In this document: piece after piece, positions 1 through 11,960 of the stretch
Numbering within the stretch: position 1 is the first letter of the stretch
Layout of the letters: each line of letters opens with the position of its first letter
Source: Trifolium pratense
Taxonomy: Eukaryota > Streptophyta > Magnoliopsida > Fabales > Fabaceae
Direction of reading: 5' to 3'
Assembly: GCF_020283565.1 (NCBI RefSeq)
Contig: NC_060062.1
Location: forward strand, 30,998,251-31,062,250
DNA length: 64,000 nt
Notes under the pieces: model-generated
Database searches by the model: none
What the model was told of the DNA's origin: nothing
Seen by the model: only the letters and a program-made list of their open reading frames with translations
Program-made: the position numbers and the translations under genes

Positions 1-598
1 TTTATATTGTTTTTTTTTTACAATAACAAAATGATATTCATTCATTCAAATTGATAGATTACATCAAAAACAACTACATAATCAACATCGCTAAAAACGT
101 AAAGGATGAATCTGTGAACAAAACTCACAGCATCCGAGTTAATAACATACAACGGCAAAATGCCTACAACAAATAATATGATAAAGTTAAAGTCACCGAA
201 GTATCCATGCCTCCGGATCTGCAGCGTTGAAGCCCAAATCATTGGTTGAATCTATAATTGACTGAAGCCGATCTTTTCAATAGAAATCAAATGAACACCG
301 CACAATACGGGACAACAAAAACGTCGCACAAGACGACGAACAACACAACGCCGCACTCAGACGACGAAATCACAAAAAAGAAAACACAAAAGAAAAATTT
401 GATCAATGTGAAGATCACTTATTTAAATAAAGAAGAAAAAGAAAAACAATTATGAAGGGTGATTTTGGGTCAAAAATTGACCCTAAAACCACCCCTCCTT
501 GATAGATCAAGAAGAAAAAAACTAGGTTAAAGTGGGGGGCGGTGGCTATGAAGAAAAGGAGAAGAAATGTTTCCTTTTGTTTTCAATTTATATTGGTT
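1..598. other. Unassigned AT-rich sequence
   Basis: No recognisable gene. Short open frames occur on both strands (for example a 66-codon frame on the minus strand at 42-242) but show no family motif. The stretch at 250-450 is A-rich and lysine/asparagine-coding by composition only. It could be the tail of an old retroelement; I see no terminal repeats or target duplication to prove this. Confidence 0.3.
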
Positions 599-599
599 A

Positions 600-780
600 G
601 GGATGGCAATACGGGTCAAGCCCGTCGGGTCGGTCCGTTTAACCTGCCATTTTTTGCGAGGTGGGTTGACATTTTTAATTCGTAAAATTAGTGGGTTGAC
701 CCGTCGGGTCTAATTAAATTTTATTTTTAAAAAACGTTTCAACCCATTATAAATTAATCTTCTATTTTTGGCCCATATAT
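600..780. repeat. GGGATGGCAAT-type hAT-like element fragment
   Basis: The segment opens with TAGGGATGGCAATACGGG and continues with GGGTTGACCCGTCGGGTC-type sequence. The same start (T-AGG-ATGGCAAT) and the same G/C-rich 'cgggt' subterminal composition mark the better-defined elements at 4,397-4,988 and 62,734-62,881. I could not locate a matching right end, so it is called a fragment. From 780 to 1,223 I see only AT-rich sequence. Confidence 0.35.
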
Positions 781-1223
781 TAAGAAATAAAAGTCAACTC
801 AATTAACCTAATAGGGTTAATTAATATATATTTCACTTTTCTTCCTCTCATTTTTGTGGATTTAAATGGAATTCAAATTTTGTTTGTTTTTTATTTAAAT
901 TGAGTATTTTCTTAAGGTTTTATTATGGTTCCATTGGTTTTATAAATCATGGATATTTGAAGTTTTGAAATTTTGATTGATAATTTTAGTTTTTGGCCAC
1001 CTTGTTGGTTGATTATTATATTTTGATTTTCTTGGATGATTTTAAATTTAATTTTATTTACAAATTTTTAAGATATTTTTGCAAATTTATAGATTTTTTT
1101 ATTTTTTATTTTATTGACGGGGCACTCCCACCAACCCGCCATCCGCCAAAAAAATAGATTTCACCTTCATCCTTTGTCAGTACCTCTTGATTACATTGCC
1201 ATCTGTAAAATATAAAAAAAAAA

Positions 1224-2243
1224 GGCTTAATTGCACTTTTGATCCCCCTATTTTTAAAAAAATGAAGTTTTGGTCCCCCTATTTTAGAAACCAACTTTTT
1301 AGTCCCCCAATTTTAATTTTTTTTTAGTTTTGATCCCCCATCCCATTTTATGGCTAATTTTGTTGATGTGACATTGTCATTAATGCATATCAGTGTCCAC
1401 GTCGACAAATTTAATATCCATGTCATTATTTATTTTTAATTCAATAAAAATTTATTTTATAAAATATTTTAATTATTAAAATTATAGTATTTTTTTAAAA
1501 AAAAAAAAATCAATAAAAAAATAATTCAAAAACATCAAAAATCACACCAAACAATCTATAGCCCCCATTACCATCATCCACCGGTCCTCTTTGATTCAAA
1601 TCAAACTATTGCATATTGAAAGCAAGTTTTGTGTTTCAAGAACCTCCAACTTTCATCATCATCCAACTTTATATAAAACCAATATAGAATTCAACTTCAA
1701 ACTTAAAACAATTTATGGGTTTTCATTCAAACCCATCCAAAATCATAGATAGTTTAAAGAGTATGAGTAATTTCTATTGACTCACAAAATTATCTATAAT
1801 TTCTTTTCGTTTTTAAAAATCCAGAAATTGTTGAGTTTGAACGAAAACCATAGGATTGGTGAAATCCATAAGGAATGATTCTCTCTGATATAAAATTCTA
1901 GTAGTTGAAAGTTTGATAATTAGGGTTTCAAATTTCATATTTTATAAGATTTAACAATTATTATTTCAGTTGAATATATAATTCTAATAATTAAAATATT
2001 TTATAAATAAAGTTTTATTGAATTTAAAAATATATAATAATGACATGGATATTAAATTTGTCCACATGAATGTTGTCACATCATTAGTTACAATGCCACG
2101 TCAACAAAATTAACCCCAAAATGGGATGGGGGATCAAAACTAAAAAAAAATGAAAATAGGGGGACTAAAAAACTGATTTTTAAAATAGGGGGACCAAAAC
2201 TTTATTTTTTTAAAAATAGGGAGACCAAAAATGCATTTAAGCC
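1224..2243. mobile_element. Mutator-type non-autonomous foldback element, 1.0 kb
   Basis: Long terminal inverted repeats begin GGCTTAATTGCACTTTTG on the left and end CAAAAATGCATTTAAGCC on the right. They continue inward as tandem 'ggtccccctatttt' units, inverted at the right end. The flanks are poly-A runs (ten A on the left, nine A on the right), compatible with a 9-bp target duplication as in the Mutator superfamily but not diagnostic because they are homopolymers. The interior has no coding sequence. The shorter element at 14,178-14,520 belongs to the same 'ggcttaa..tttggtccc' type. Confidence 0.75.
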
Positions 2244-2651
2244 AAAAAAAAATTCACTTATGTAATTTGTCGGGTTTTGCGCAGAAGGGACCAAGGGGTT
2301 GGGATTCTTGTTTCTAGTGTTCCAAAAGAAACAGACGATTCCTACACACTTCAAGATCCATTGGAGGTAACATATCTCTCATCCAAGATATATGTATATA
2401 AATTAAATTCTTAAATAAATATGTATGTGTGTTTTTAATTAATTAATTCTGCCAAAAAAATATTTAATTAATTAAATAATTCAAGTAGCTAAATTGCATA
2501 TAATGATATGATTGATGAATATGAGGAAAATATGAATAATATCTAGTGGCTTAATTTTGTGTAAGAATTAAGAGGAGAATAAAATCACGGTAAAATGATT
2601 CAAATTAATTAATAAAAATATTACTTTTTTTAATTTTATCTATATATATAT

Positions 2652-2738
2652 ATATAGGGGGTTGAGATTCGAACTCTGGTCATCCCACTTATCCACCTTA
2701 AGGGTGAAATTTATAGCCATTAGACTATATTTCAAAAA
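2652..2738 (-). mobile_element. tRNA-derived SINE remnant
   Basis: On the minus strand a box-A-like TAGTCTAATGG is followed about 50 bases later by a box-B-like GAGTTCGAATCTC, the internal RNA polymerase III promoter layout of tRNA-derived SINEs. A (TA)n run lies at the 3' side. It does not fold as a tRNA and there is no anticodon arm, so it is not a tRNA gene. The rest of 2,244-3,090 is AT-rich without coding sequence. Confidence 0.5.
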
Positions 2739-3092
2739 AAAAATTAATTGGCGGGATCCAGATTTTATACAATAACTGTATCACAAAGTTAGTATTATTA
2801 ACCGTCAGATCTAAAACTCATGGCTAAGATTGATTTTAGTTAATTTGATAATTTTTAATATAGAACGTCTGATTTTTGATTAATGGCTAAGATTTGAAAT
2901 TTTGTGAAAATTTGCGTGCTGTAATTACAGCAGGCAATCATGACCCTTAATTGGCATACCAAAAATGAATCAGTGATAATAATTTAAAACTTTTAAGTGA
3001 TTACAATTTTTTTTTAATTCTTATTTGGAGAGAAAATCCAACAAAGAAACAACCATGTGAAGTACCAAAATGTCCTTCAACTTGCCAAAATT

Positions 3093-3456
3093 CTCAAACA
3101 ATTCCACCTGCATTAAATGCTACCTATTTCCTTGTACTTTCCCTCTTCCATTGTTACATCTTCCCATACATACCTATCATACCACCTTTCCACAATATCA
3201 CATTTACCAAACTAAGATCTTGAGGTAAGATCACCGAAATACTTCTTCTTTTACATTTTTTTTTTTTTGACAACTCAAACAATTCCACTAGACAGCTGCA
3301 TCAAATGCTACCTATTTCCCTGTATTTTACCTCTTCCATTGTTACATCTTCCCATACATACCTATCATACCACCTTTCCACAATATCACATTTACCAAAC
3401 TAAGATCTTGAGGTAAGATCACCGAAATACTTCTTCTTTTACATTTTTTTTTGACA
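3093..3456. repeat. Tandem duplication, two units of about 180 bp
   Basis: The sequence from CTCAAACAATTCCA through AAATACTTCTTCTTTTACA occurs at 3,093-3,272 and again at 3,274-3,456 with a few substitutions, a small insertion (TAGACAG) and different poly-T lengths. No coding potential is evident. Local duplication by slippage or unequal exchange is the simplest reading. Confidence 0.8.
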
Positions 3457-3699
3457 AATCTTCTTTTACATTTTTAGATCTCATTTTTTTTTACATTTCC
3501 TGCTTATTGAGGTGAACAACATTTTTTTGTGGTTAAGTTGTTCCGTGTATGTTTTGTCATGAACCATGTTTATTAGTTTTAGATTTCGTTTTTGGAGTTT
3601 CATTTTGTTGTTTTTTAATCACACAAGTGTTCAAAATTATTGCTTCCTATTTTCATGTATTTTTTAGTAATGAAGCATATTTTCGTTTATGTTCACAAG

Positions 3700-5190
3700 G
3701 AGTTTCTGAAGGCGAGAAACACACAAGAAGTGTTTGATGAACAATAAACAATAGAGTGTGTGCAGCGGAAATATCAAACACAAGATAGAGAGAAGAAAAC
3801 ACACAACAGTTTTATACTGGTTCTTCCTACTAACGAGAGTAGTCCAACCCCTTTGACACACAAAAGAGTTCACTATAACCGCACTGATTACACTTGCCCT
3901 AGCACCTTGCCTAGGACTTCCTTGCTCAAGTACCACATACAAGATACTTCCCTTTGCTCAAGCACAAATGTAAGACACTTTCCTCTAACTTAACCTAGTT
4001 AAGAAAAATTACAACTAAACACTTGATATACAACAGAGATTTCCTTACAATTTAAGCTCGGTTTCAAGAATTTGAAGAACACTTAATTCTAAGATTACAA
4101 GATGTGAATTCTAAGTGTTTCAGACAGCTTTTGATTTTGGCAGAGTGTATGCTCGTTTAGATGCTGCAAATCTTTTTTTCTTCTTCAACCGGTGTCTTTT
4201 ATATGTCTTCTATATATAGGCAGTGAGAATGAGATAGTTGTAGACATGTATTTGTTGGAGAAGTCGTTGGAGGAGCGTTGCGTTGAGCCTTGTGAGTTGT
4301 AGAGAGTCGTTGGACTTAGTCTTTGCAACAGTCGTGTTGAAGTTTTGCTCTTTGGTTAATAATTGTTCCTTGCTTTCTTCTTTGTACAATTGTTTATAGG
4401 CATGGCAATGGGGCGGGGCGGGGACGGGTTTTGCCCTCCCCAAACCCAAACCCATAAAGTTTGGGATTCCCCAAACTCATCCCAAATTCGAGCGGGGATA
4501 AAAATGATAACCCCAAACCCATACCCAACGGGGATCGGGTATCCCCATCGGATTTCGGGTATCCCCATTACGCCTCTTTCCACGTGAATTTAGATTATAT
4601 TTTAGTATTTTTTTATTAAAAAAAAAATTAAATGTCCAAAATTATTTTCTCTCAACAATATTTTTTTAAATAAAGGAAAAAAAAATAGAGAAAATGGTTT
4701 GTTTAATACTCAAATTAAAATAAAAAATAAATATATGAACGTAATTTAAGAGATTGTTTAAGCGTTTCTAATTTAAAACAGGTGAAATCTAATTTTTAGT
4801 ATAAGCGGGGCGGGTTCAGGGACGGGTTCGGGTGGGTATCAATGTACCCATTACCCGCCCCAAACCCATCTTTTGAAATCAGGGAAAACCCAAATCCGAA
4901 CTCAAACCCAGTCAACTCGGGTTATCCCCGTCAAAGCGGGTATGGTTTGGGTGGGTACCCACGGGTATGAGTTTTATTGCCATGCCTAATTATTTATTGT
5001 CAAAACAGGAAAGTACAATTGACTAGATAGTTATTTTTCTGCTTTATTGTTTCTACAAGTCAGAACCTTAAAGACACCTTCTGATCTTTACAAGGTAACA
5101 ACACCCAGGGCCTACCACTCATAGGGTAATGTTCTAGAGGCATTGCTTCAGAGCATAAACTTTAGAGGCAGGACGTTCAGAGTCTGCTGA
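3700..5190. mobile_element. Degenerate Sirevirus-type LTR relic
   Basis: The stretch contains degraded matches to the LTR of element B (41,159-42,245). Shared pieces are 'gcagcgga', 'acaagatag..', 'tttatactggttc', 'acgagagtagtcca', 'gagttcactataa' and 'ctcaagcac', in the same order. The right part has the cttctga/ttcagag-rich texture of that LTR. It is interrupted by the hAT element at 4,397-4,988. No internal domain follows, so it is either a solo LTR or a truncated copy. Exact ends are uncertain. Confidence 0.5.
4397..4988. mobile_element. hAT-type mini-element, 592 bp
   Basis: Terminal inverted repeats are TAGGCATGGCAAT on the left and ATTGCCATGCCTA on the right. Subterminal regions are G/C-rich (ggggcggggcgggg; ggcgggttcaggg) around an AT-rich core. 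It is flanked by ATTGTTTA (4,389-4,396) and ATTATTTA (4,989-4,996), an 8-bp duplication with one mismatch, the size made by hAT transposases. There is no transposase ORF; open frames inside are compositional. It is nested in the older LTR relic. Confidence 0.75.
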
Positions 5191-5283
5191 TGCAAAGATT
5201 AAAATCGCTTATAATATTGTCTAACTTTTGTATCTATTGTTTACACCATTAACATATTTGCTATTCATTTTATTTGCTTATAG

Positions 5284-6310
5284 GGTGATCGTGCTAAAGG
5301 TGTGACTCGCTATAAGGAGTTTGAACATTGGAAGGAATTTATTGTCGAGAATACGGTCTATGTTTTGAATAGCTGTTATGTTAATGATAACGATGCATGT
5401 TTCAAAGTACTCCCTCCGTCCCAAAATATAAGGGAAAATTGGTCAACTAAAGTTGATGTATCTAGTCCAAATTTTTAACCAAATACATCAACTTTCTTTG
5501 ACCAATTTTCCCTTATATTTTGGGACAGAGTAGTATGTGAAAGTCCATTTAAAGTTGTGTTTGGTTCTGGTACCAAGTTCACTAAAGATGATTCTATCAC
5601 AAACATTCCGCCTCGTAAATTTCACTTCAAAAGTTTTAAGGAAGTTCAAGATGGAAAGTTCAAAATCAATATTTTATATGATAGGTTATGAAACCTTTAG
5701 TATCATCAGTCTTTATGATTTCACTACTGAGTTTTCGAACTAATGTTTTGTTTTTTCATTTTCATAGATCATAGGAGGAGCTCTTCATGAAGTTGTCAAA
5801 ACTCAAACCGCAGCTTATGGAGAAAAAAAACCATGCACAAATTTAATCTTAGCTAATGAATGGTACAATATAAAAAAGTTTGGTTATTATAATGAAATAT
5901 AATGATTTTCATTAATTATTGTATCCTGATAAACTAACATGTAAATCAGTAATATCATGTTTTGTAGTGGTGACATGGTTGATGTTACACTGTGAGAAGC
6001 TTTTTCTATTCGGTTAATGAACTACATTTCTGATCGCAAAGAGAAGGGTCCAATCATTTTAATCCTAACACATGCACAATGCACACTAGGAGGTCTATAA
6101 TATTCCCCAAAGTTCATATTAAATTGGTCTGCTTATGATTAATACATTTACAATTACTAATAACAGTTTTATACATTTATTCAACTTCATTATAAATAAT
6201 AGGAGGCCAAACTTTTGTAACAATTGGTCAGGATCGAAGCTTTTAATCAATGACAAACGAGGACTGTTGCAAAGTTTAAATCTTCATAAGTTACAACATT
6301 GCGTTGGTTA
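5284..6310 (+). pseudogene. RPA70-like (replication protein A large subunit) DNA-binding-domain pseudogene
   Basis: Several exons of an RPA1/RPA70-type OB-fold protein, which binds single-stranded DNA in replication and repair, can be read. Exon pieces: 5,284-5,409 (includes TRYKEFEHWKEFI), 5,534-5,688 (ESPFKVVFGSGTKF), 5,767-5,860 (HEVVKTQTAAYG), about 5,969-6,090 (ISDRKEKGPIILILTHAQC) and about 6,203-6,310 (NNWSGSKLLIND). A Stowaway element sits inside the first exon. A TGA at 5,993-5,995 replaces the tryptophan expected between DVTL and EAFS, and the last exon runs into a stop. No N-terminal or zinc-finger portion is present, so this is a broken partial copy, probably from the expanded RPA1-like family of legumes (family identification from memory). 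Confidence 0.75.
5410..5533. mobile_element. Stowaway (Tc1/mariner-type) MITE
   Basis: A foldback element begins CTCCCTCCGTCCCAAAATAT and ends with the near-complement (ATATTTTGGGACAGAGTAG). It is flanked by TA dinucleotides at 5,408-5,409 and 5,534-5,535, the Stowaway target duplication. It interrupts an RPA70-like exon; the host reading frame resumes on the far side. Confidence 0.85.
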
Positions 6311-6801
6311 AATATTTAATAACAACTTTCGCATTTGAAGCAATTTTAAATTTTTTTTTTTTTTAACTTAAGGACGGAAATTTTTAAGTGAATTTTTTAT
6401 GAAAAAATGTAACAAACGGGCCCTAAAATCCAATGAACCCGACAAACCGAACCAACCAGTAAAACACCCGTAGTTTTTCTGTTGTAGTAAAAAAAAATCG
6501 AGCGAAACCGGCACTTGGGAACAAAGCACATATACTTCCCAAATAAAGATAGAGGAGCAAACAATGCAGTGAATCGAAAGACTAAAAAATGAAAAAGAAT
6601 GGAATAATTTCTTGTCCCACTTCCCTTTATGAATTTCTTTTCCATACAATTTGCTAAATGGCCTAAAAAGAAACACTTCTTAATAAATTCCTTTTTCAAA
6701 TGTTATATCATGTAAGAATCAATTGGACTATAGAATCTGCTATTTTCAAATGTTATTTATAGTTTACAGATTCATCATCCCATTTGTTATTCAAATATAA
6801 T
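6311..6801. other. Intergenic, 3' flank of the carboxypeptidase gene
   Basis: AT-rich sequence with a poly-T run near 6,350. Open frames on the minus strand at 6,368-6,699 are low-complexity phenylalanine/serine-rich frames without family signature. It should include the 3' UTR of the minus-strand gene that ends at 6,802. No repeat ends recognised. Confidence 0.5.
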
Positions 6802-9800
6802 TCATCCACCAACTGACGGACGAGTTGTGTTCGGCAATCTCCTACCGTTCACAAAGGAACTGAATAGATGCAGTGCTCTAGAAGGTTGTGCATATGGTAC
6901 CATGTGCGCTGCTCCTCTTACGGTGGCGAAAGTTAACAAATTTCCGTACTCGGTTACCCAACCTCCAACCTACGTATACATTTATATATGTCATCAATCA
7001 AGTTTTACTCATAATAGTATTGACAATCGCGGATCGTGGAAAATAATGGTTTGTTCAATTTCTGCTACGCTACAATGCTATAACACTGCTAAATAGAGTA
7101 TTGCAAAACAATAGCTATTTGTTCAAAACCAAATCAAAACCACCGTTAATTTTGAAAACTGGAGTGAATGAAATAGCATATAACCATACCTTAGTATACT
7201 GAAATTTTTTCAAAATGCAAAAAATGGTTAAAGTTTAAAAGAAATTACCTGGCCTTTGTGGAACCAAGCACCATATGGGACTGTAATCTTGAACTTCAGG
7301 TCGTGCGCTAGTTCACGGATGAGTGTTCTAGAACCAAGTAATGGCACAACAGAATCTTGGTCTCCACTGTCACAATAATTTAACATAAACGATTAACTTA
7401 TTAGGAATCAGAAGATTTCGGGAGAAATGAACACTAGAGCTTTCGAAGCACTAATTTCTAACTATCTGACACTGATCAACATTCTGTAAGATTACTATCA
7501 AAATGTATAGATTAAATAGCCAATGAATCTCTTTTGTTGAAATTTATTACCTGAAAACCCATACTGGAATATGGTTTTGAACAATCCGTTTGAGAATTGG
7601 AAGCATATTAATGTTAGGATCGGTATCACTGTAATTTAAAACACTGCAATGAAAAAAAATGAAGATCAGACATTTGATCAGAAATGAAAGTTAAAAACGT
7701 AGGCTCTACTCAGATGATATTTTCGGATAATAGTTATACCAAAGCATTTATTATATGTTATATGTTATATACTTACCCGCTGCACATGGACCATGGATAC
7801 GGCAAATTGGTACGGTTTGCATGAAGAGCCTTTTGAACCTCCGGAAGGTTAAAGTAAAAACGTCTTTCATAACTCATACAGACATCTACCCCTACACTTA
7901 TTTTAGTAGCCTGCATTAATAAAATAACCAAATTAATTAGTTTATAAATTTACCAGAAGTTAAAAAAATCATCCATCGCCAGAACAGAAAACAAATGACG
8001 AAAAAGTACCATCTTTTTCAATCTCAATTCTTGTTCAACAATAGATGGATAACAAACATCGAGAATCACATCGTAGTTGTTTATATAATCTCCAACAATT
8101 TTATAAGCATCGCTGGTTGCATTGTAGCATGATTCAGATACATTATGAGGATTTGTAAAAGTATAATCATCGAAATCGCAATCCTTCGTAATGGCAAGGC
8201 CAATTTCATCCGAAATCATTCCGTGTGACCAGAAGTAGTCATATGTTGCTTGTGCATCACGATCGAGATTCAAAAGTGGGTTTCCAATCTAACAAGCAAA
8301 GAAAAATGTTTAGATTACTTTAATTAATTAACTTCCCAAAATTTTTAATTAATAGTCAAATTATACAAGATCGGTCTAAAAGTGACACAAATATCAAGTT
8401 ATGAATGGGATCTTACAGCAACTCCTTTCAATTTGAATTTGTAACCGGTTGAATGAGCATTATAATCAAGAATAGCATTAGCCAACTGAGGTATGTAATG
8501 TCCTGAATAACATTATAAGTGTTAGTAAAGAAACAAAAATTGATCGTGAGAACAAAGGTAATATGAAACAATTAACAAAAATAGAAAAGACTAACAAAAA
8601 CATAGAGAGATTCAATTTAGAAAATAATATAAAATATTTCAATAAAAAATGAAAAAATAAAATGGGGTCATAATTATGCAGCATATATTGCAGTTAGGAA
8701 CGATGACAAAGGTTATGAGCATATGCATAAATAACAGAATATGAAGTTTAATCATATAGTATAACTGAATGAGGGCATAGCTTATGATGTTATATAAGCA
8801 TACGAATAGAATATAAAGTTTTTCTTTGTTGTGTAAATCGGGTATCCTCTACATGCAACTGCGTCATATAGTATAACTGAATGATGGCATAGGTTATGTG
8901 CATATGCGCATAAAGAATAGAATATGAAGTTTAATCATATAGTATAACTGAATGATAGCATAGGTTATGACGTTATGTGGTTATGCATATGAATTTAATA
9001 TGAAGTTTAATCATATAGTATAACTGAATGATGGCATAGATTATGTGGATATGCATAAAGAATAGAATATGAAGTTTAATAACATAATTATGTCAGCTAA
9101 ATGGAATATTTTGTAACACGAGATCAACTTTTGCGAATTTCGAAACGATAAATTAGTTATTTAAATTGGGATCTGATTATTGTGTTTGTTGTTAGACCTG
9201 CATAGCTTTCTCCGGTAAGAAACAACTCTCTTGATCTGTAGGTAGGAAACTTCTCATACCATTTCAGGAAGAACAACAGCATATCATTGGCTGCCAAAAA
9301 CAAATTAAAGAATTATATTCATGTCTAAGAAAAACTAACAATCTGCATAGTGCATACATAACTAACAAACTCCATTCAGTACAATCTAAAAAAATTATCA
9401 TTTTCTTTTGCATAGATAAAACTACATAAATTTGTTCCCACAAAGTTTAATTTAGTACCTGTGGAGGCGTCACCGATGTTATAATCAGAAGCTGTATTTG
9501 AGTATGACCAACCAACTCCAGCAGGAGACTCGACAAAGAGGAGATTCGAAGCTATGAAAAGAGTATACATAATACACAATATTATATGATTAAGAATCAA
9601 TGTATAAACAAAATTGTTCTCCAATATCATAACAGAAACTAATATATAAAACAAAATTGATACCTCTATTCCAAGACATTGAATTCTTTCGTAGACCGCG
9701 TCCATCACCATTAGGAAAAAACGGACCCAATTCAGTAAAGGCACCTCCTCCAATGGATGAACATCCAGGACCTGAAAAATTAACAAGGATACTACTTATT

Positions 9801-10994
9801 TTTTCTCAATTAAACAACAGTTTTCGAGCCTCGTAAGAGGATTCAAATTCGAATTTGATGCAATCCATGTAACAAACAAAAATAAAATCTCTACATGTTA
9901 GAAAAAAACATTGCATCTTTCATATAAGTTAAAGATACTTTCTGTCAAGTATCAACTGTTAGAAAAAGCAGATTCATTGTACATTCTTTTTTTCTTGTCA
10001 AGAAACAGGATTTCCTACTAACAAGACAAAGAACACAAGCTAAATTGGTAGGGACAACTCAAGTACACAACACAAACACAAGTACAAGGAAATGACAATC
10101 ATCTATGCTTTTCACCAAAAGATAACATCAACATGTGAAAATCAAATAGCTTATTTCAATTGATGGCAAAATTGTCAAAATCACAAGAGTCATCACAATT
10201 TTGACAAAAGCTATAAACTTTGTAGCTTCTACGAAATCAGGGTACCGTCTTGATTCTGTCAAACTCACAGTCAACCCAAAAATATATACACAACCAACAA
10301 AAAAATATACCATGAATTGGTAGGGACAACACAACATAACACAACACAGGTACAAAGAAATGACAATCACCTATGCTTTTCACCAAAAGGTAACAACATG
10401 TGAAAATCAGATAGCATGTTTGAATTGATGGCAAAATTGTCAAAATCACAACGAGCCACCGCAATTTTGACAAAAACTACAATTTTTATTTTGGTCTAGT
10501 AGACAAAAACTACACTTTACTGTGTAGCTTCTGCAAAATCATAGTACCATCTCGATTCTGTCAAACTCACCGTCAATCCAAACAAACACAAAAGATAAAC
10601 TAAAAAAAAAGACAAAAAAAAATAGACCAAATAGAGTGAAAAAATTAGAACAAAGAAAATTAAGTGAGCAACCATAATATTAATAATTAAAAGGGATGAT
10701 AAAAAAAATATATTAAAGTAATGAATTATGATTATTACCTCCATTAAGCCAAAGGGTGAGTGGTTTTTGATGAGGTTGATGGTCAGCCTCAACAAAATAA
10801 TAGAAAAGACTTCTACCATGTTTTACATCAATATCAATATAGCCAGCATATTGACTGAATTTAACTTTAGGTTGTCCTGGTAGACTAACAATCAGATCCT
10901 CAATTGGGTACCCTTCTACTACTACCCTTGTTCCTAGAAAATTACAGGCATAGGTTGCAACAATGAAAATCCCAATAAGCCAAAACTTTCCCAT
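6802..10994 (-). CDS. Serine carboxypeptidase-like protein (SCPL, S10 family), complete, ten exons
   Basis: Predicted 475-residue S10 peptidase, closest from memory to Arabidopsis SCPL41/42. Exons: 10,739-10,994; 9,664-9,771; 9,459-9,551; 9,198-9,290; 8,417-8,502; 8,010-8,288; 7,777-7,910; 7,551-7,643; 7,249-7,366; 6,802-6,969. All introns are GT..AG and the phases join. The N-terminus ([16 protein letters not shown]) is a signal peptide, indicating the secretory route (vacuole or apoplast). The oxyanion-hole segment is WLNGGPGCSS, the nucleophile serine is in GESYAG (exon 4), the aspartate in SGDQDSVVP (exons 8-9) and the histidine in [12 protein letters not shown] (exon 10). The triad is complete and no disabling change is seen. 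S10 members either trim C-terminal residues or act as acyltransferases; the sequence alone does not decide. Introns 1 and 4 hold local repeats. Confidence 0.93.
8708..9092. repeat. Intronic minisatellite, unit about 70-75 bp
   Basis: Within intron 4 of the carboxypeptidase gene the phrase AATATGAAGTTTAATCATAT followed by 'agtataactgaatga(t/g)(g/a)gcata' recurs four to five times. Starts are near 8,738, 8,921, 8,998 and 9,067, with a longer diverged unit at 8,811-8,920. No coding frame. Confidence 0.8.
10075..10580. repeat. Intronic direct repeat, two diverged units of about 240 bp
   Basis: In intron 1 of the carboxypeptidase gene the block AAATGACAATCATCTATGCT ... AAAATTGTCAAAATCACAA ... TGATTCTGTCAAACTCACAG occurs at about 10,088-10,275 and again at about 10,358-10,575, with substitutions and small indels. 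It has no coding role. Confidence 0.75.
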
Positions 10995-11039
10995 TTCAAT
11001 TCACTAGCTAGAACTAGAAAGAAACCCACGCTCAAGCTC

Positions 11040-11269
11040 TATATCCTTTAATTACTGATAAGTTGTTTAAATAATGGTGGGTACCGGGTTTCAAATAATA
11101 ATAGTTTAATATTCAATAAAGTAATAAAAAAATGTATTATAATAAATAGAAAAGTAGATGGTTCAATAAGAATGAATTTGAAAAGTTTGCCGTTGCTGAT
11201 ATACTCGTTTCACCTACTTACGAATTCGGATCTTCTCCAATTTTCTCTCACGTTGGTTATGTTGTATTT
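11040..11269. promoter_or_regulatory. Upstream region of the carboxypeptidase gene
   Basis: This AT-rich 5' flank of the minus-strand gene holds a TATA-like TTATTTAAACAA on the minus strand about 80 bases before the ATG (near 11,066-11,078). No other element is clear. The TATA assignment rests only on sequence and position. Confidence 0.3.
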
Positions 11270-11398
11270 CCTTTTCCAGATATAATTATAAGCAAAAAAG
11301 TAATGTATTCAGTCTATATTATTAACCAAATACATTAATTTTTTTTTAATGAATTTAAAAAATATTTTTTTGCTTATAATTGTATCCGAAGGGAGTAA
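11270..11398. mobile_element. Stowaway-like MITE, degenerate
   Basis: An imperfect foldback with ATAATTATAAGCAAAAAA on the left and TTTTTTGCTTATAATTGTAT..GAAGGGAG on the right resembles the element at 11,692-11,857. The left terminal CTCCCTCCG is eroded. The rest of 11,399-11,680 is AT-rich with nothing recognised. Confidence 0.5.
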
Positions 11399-11691
11399 TA
11401 ATCTTAATCAATTATTCACTTTTTTTTTTCTTTCAATTTTAAGTGTTTTTTTATTCTTTATAATTTATCGACTATTAAATTAAGAAAATGAGAGAAAACA
11501 TTAGAAAAAAATTAAGGAGATCCAAATAGTGACCTAGATATCATGATTCTTATATTTTTATTTCTTTTCTATTTCATCGCCTTGGCATGAAATGCTTTCG
11601 GCGGTCTTTTTCCTAAATTCAAATATTAATTAGACACTAAATATATTAATTAGTTTTTTTATAGTAAAAATTAAAGGAGTACTCCCTCCGG

Positions 11692-11857
11692 TCACAATTA
11701 CAAGCAAGAAATATTTTTTAGATTTATTGAAAAATAATGTATTCAGGCTATATTATTAACCAGATGCTTATAAAAATAAATATTATTAACCAGATACATT
11801 ACTTTTTCAATGAACCTAAAAAGTGGTTTTTTTGCTTATAACCGTGTTCGGAAGGAG
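11692..11857. mobile_element. Stowaway MITE
   Basis: CTCCCTCCGGTCACAATTAC at the left end pairs with TTATAACCGTGTTCGGAAGGAG at the right end. TA dinucleotides at 11,690-11,691 and 11,858-11,859 give the target duplication. A short internal duplication (ttattaaccagat) is visible. Non-coding. Confidence 0.75.
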
Positions 11858-11960
11858 TACATAGTATGTCCGGTTGATTTTTTTTAAAATTCATTTAATA
11901 ATAATATATTTTATTTATAATATAAATTAGATATATCAAATATTTAATAAATTCAAAAAA

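Noticed and set aside
2652..2738. Possible tRNA gene from box-A/box-B-like sequence (also at 23,588, 26,655 and 62,127)
   Set aside because: No cloverleaf with acceptor stem and anticodon arm can be drawn; tails and target duplications at the better copies show SINEs.
6827..7096. 89-codon plus-strand frame
   Set aside because: It is antisense to the last exon and part of the last intron of the carboxypeptidase gene, whose splice sites and motifs are clear.
8738..9090. CRISPR-like array
   Set aside because: Repeat units are contiguous and diverged, without uniform spacers, and the window is eukaryotic.
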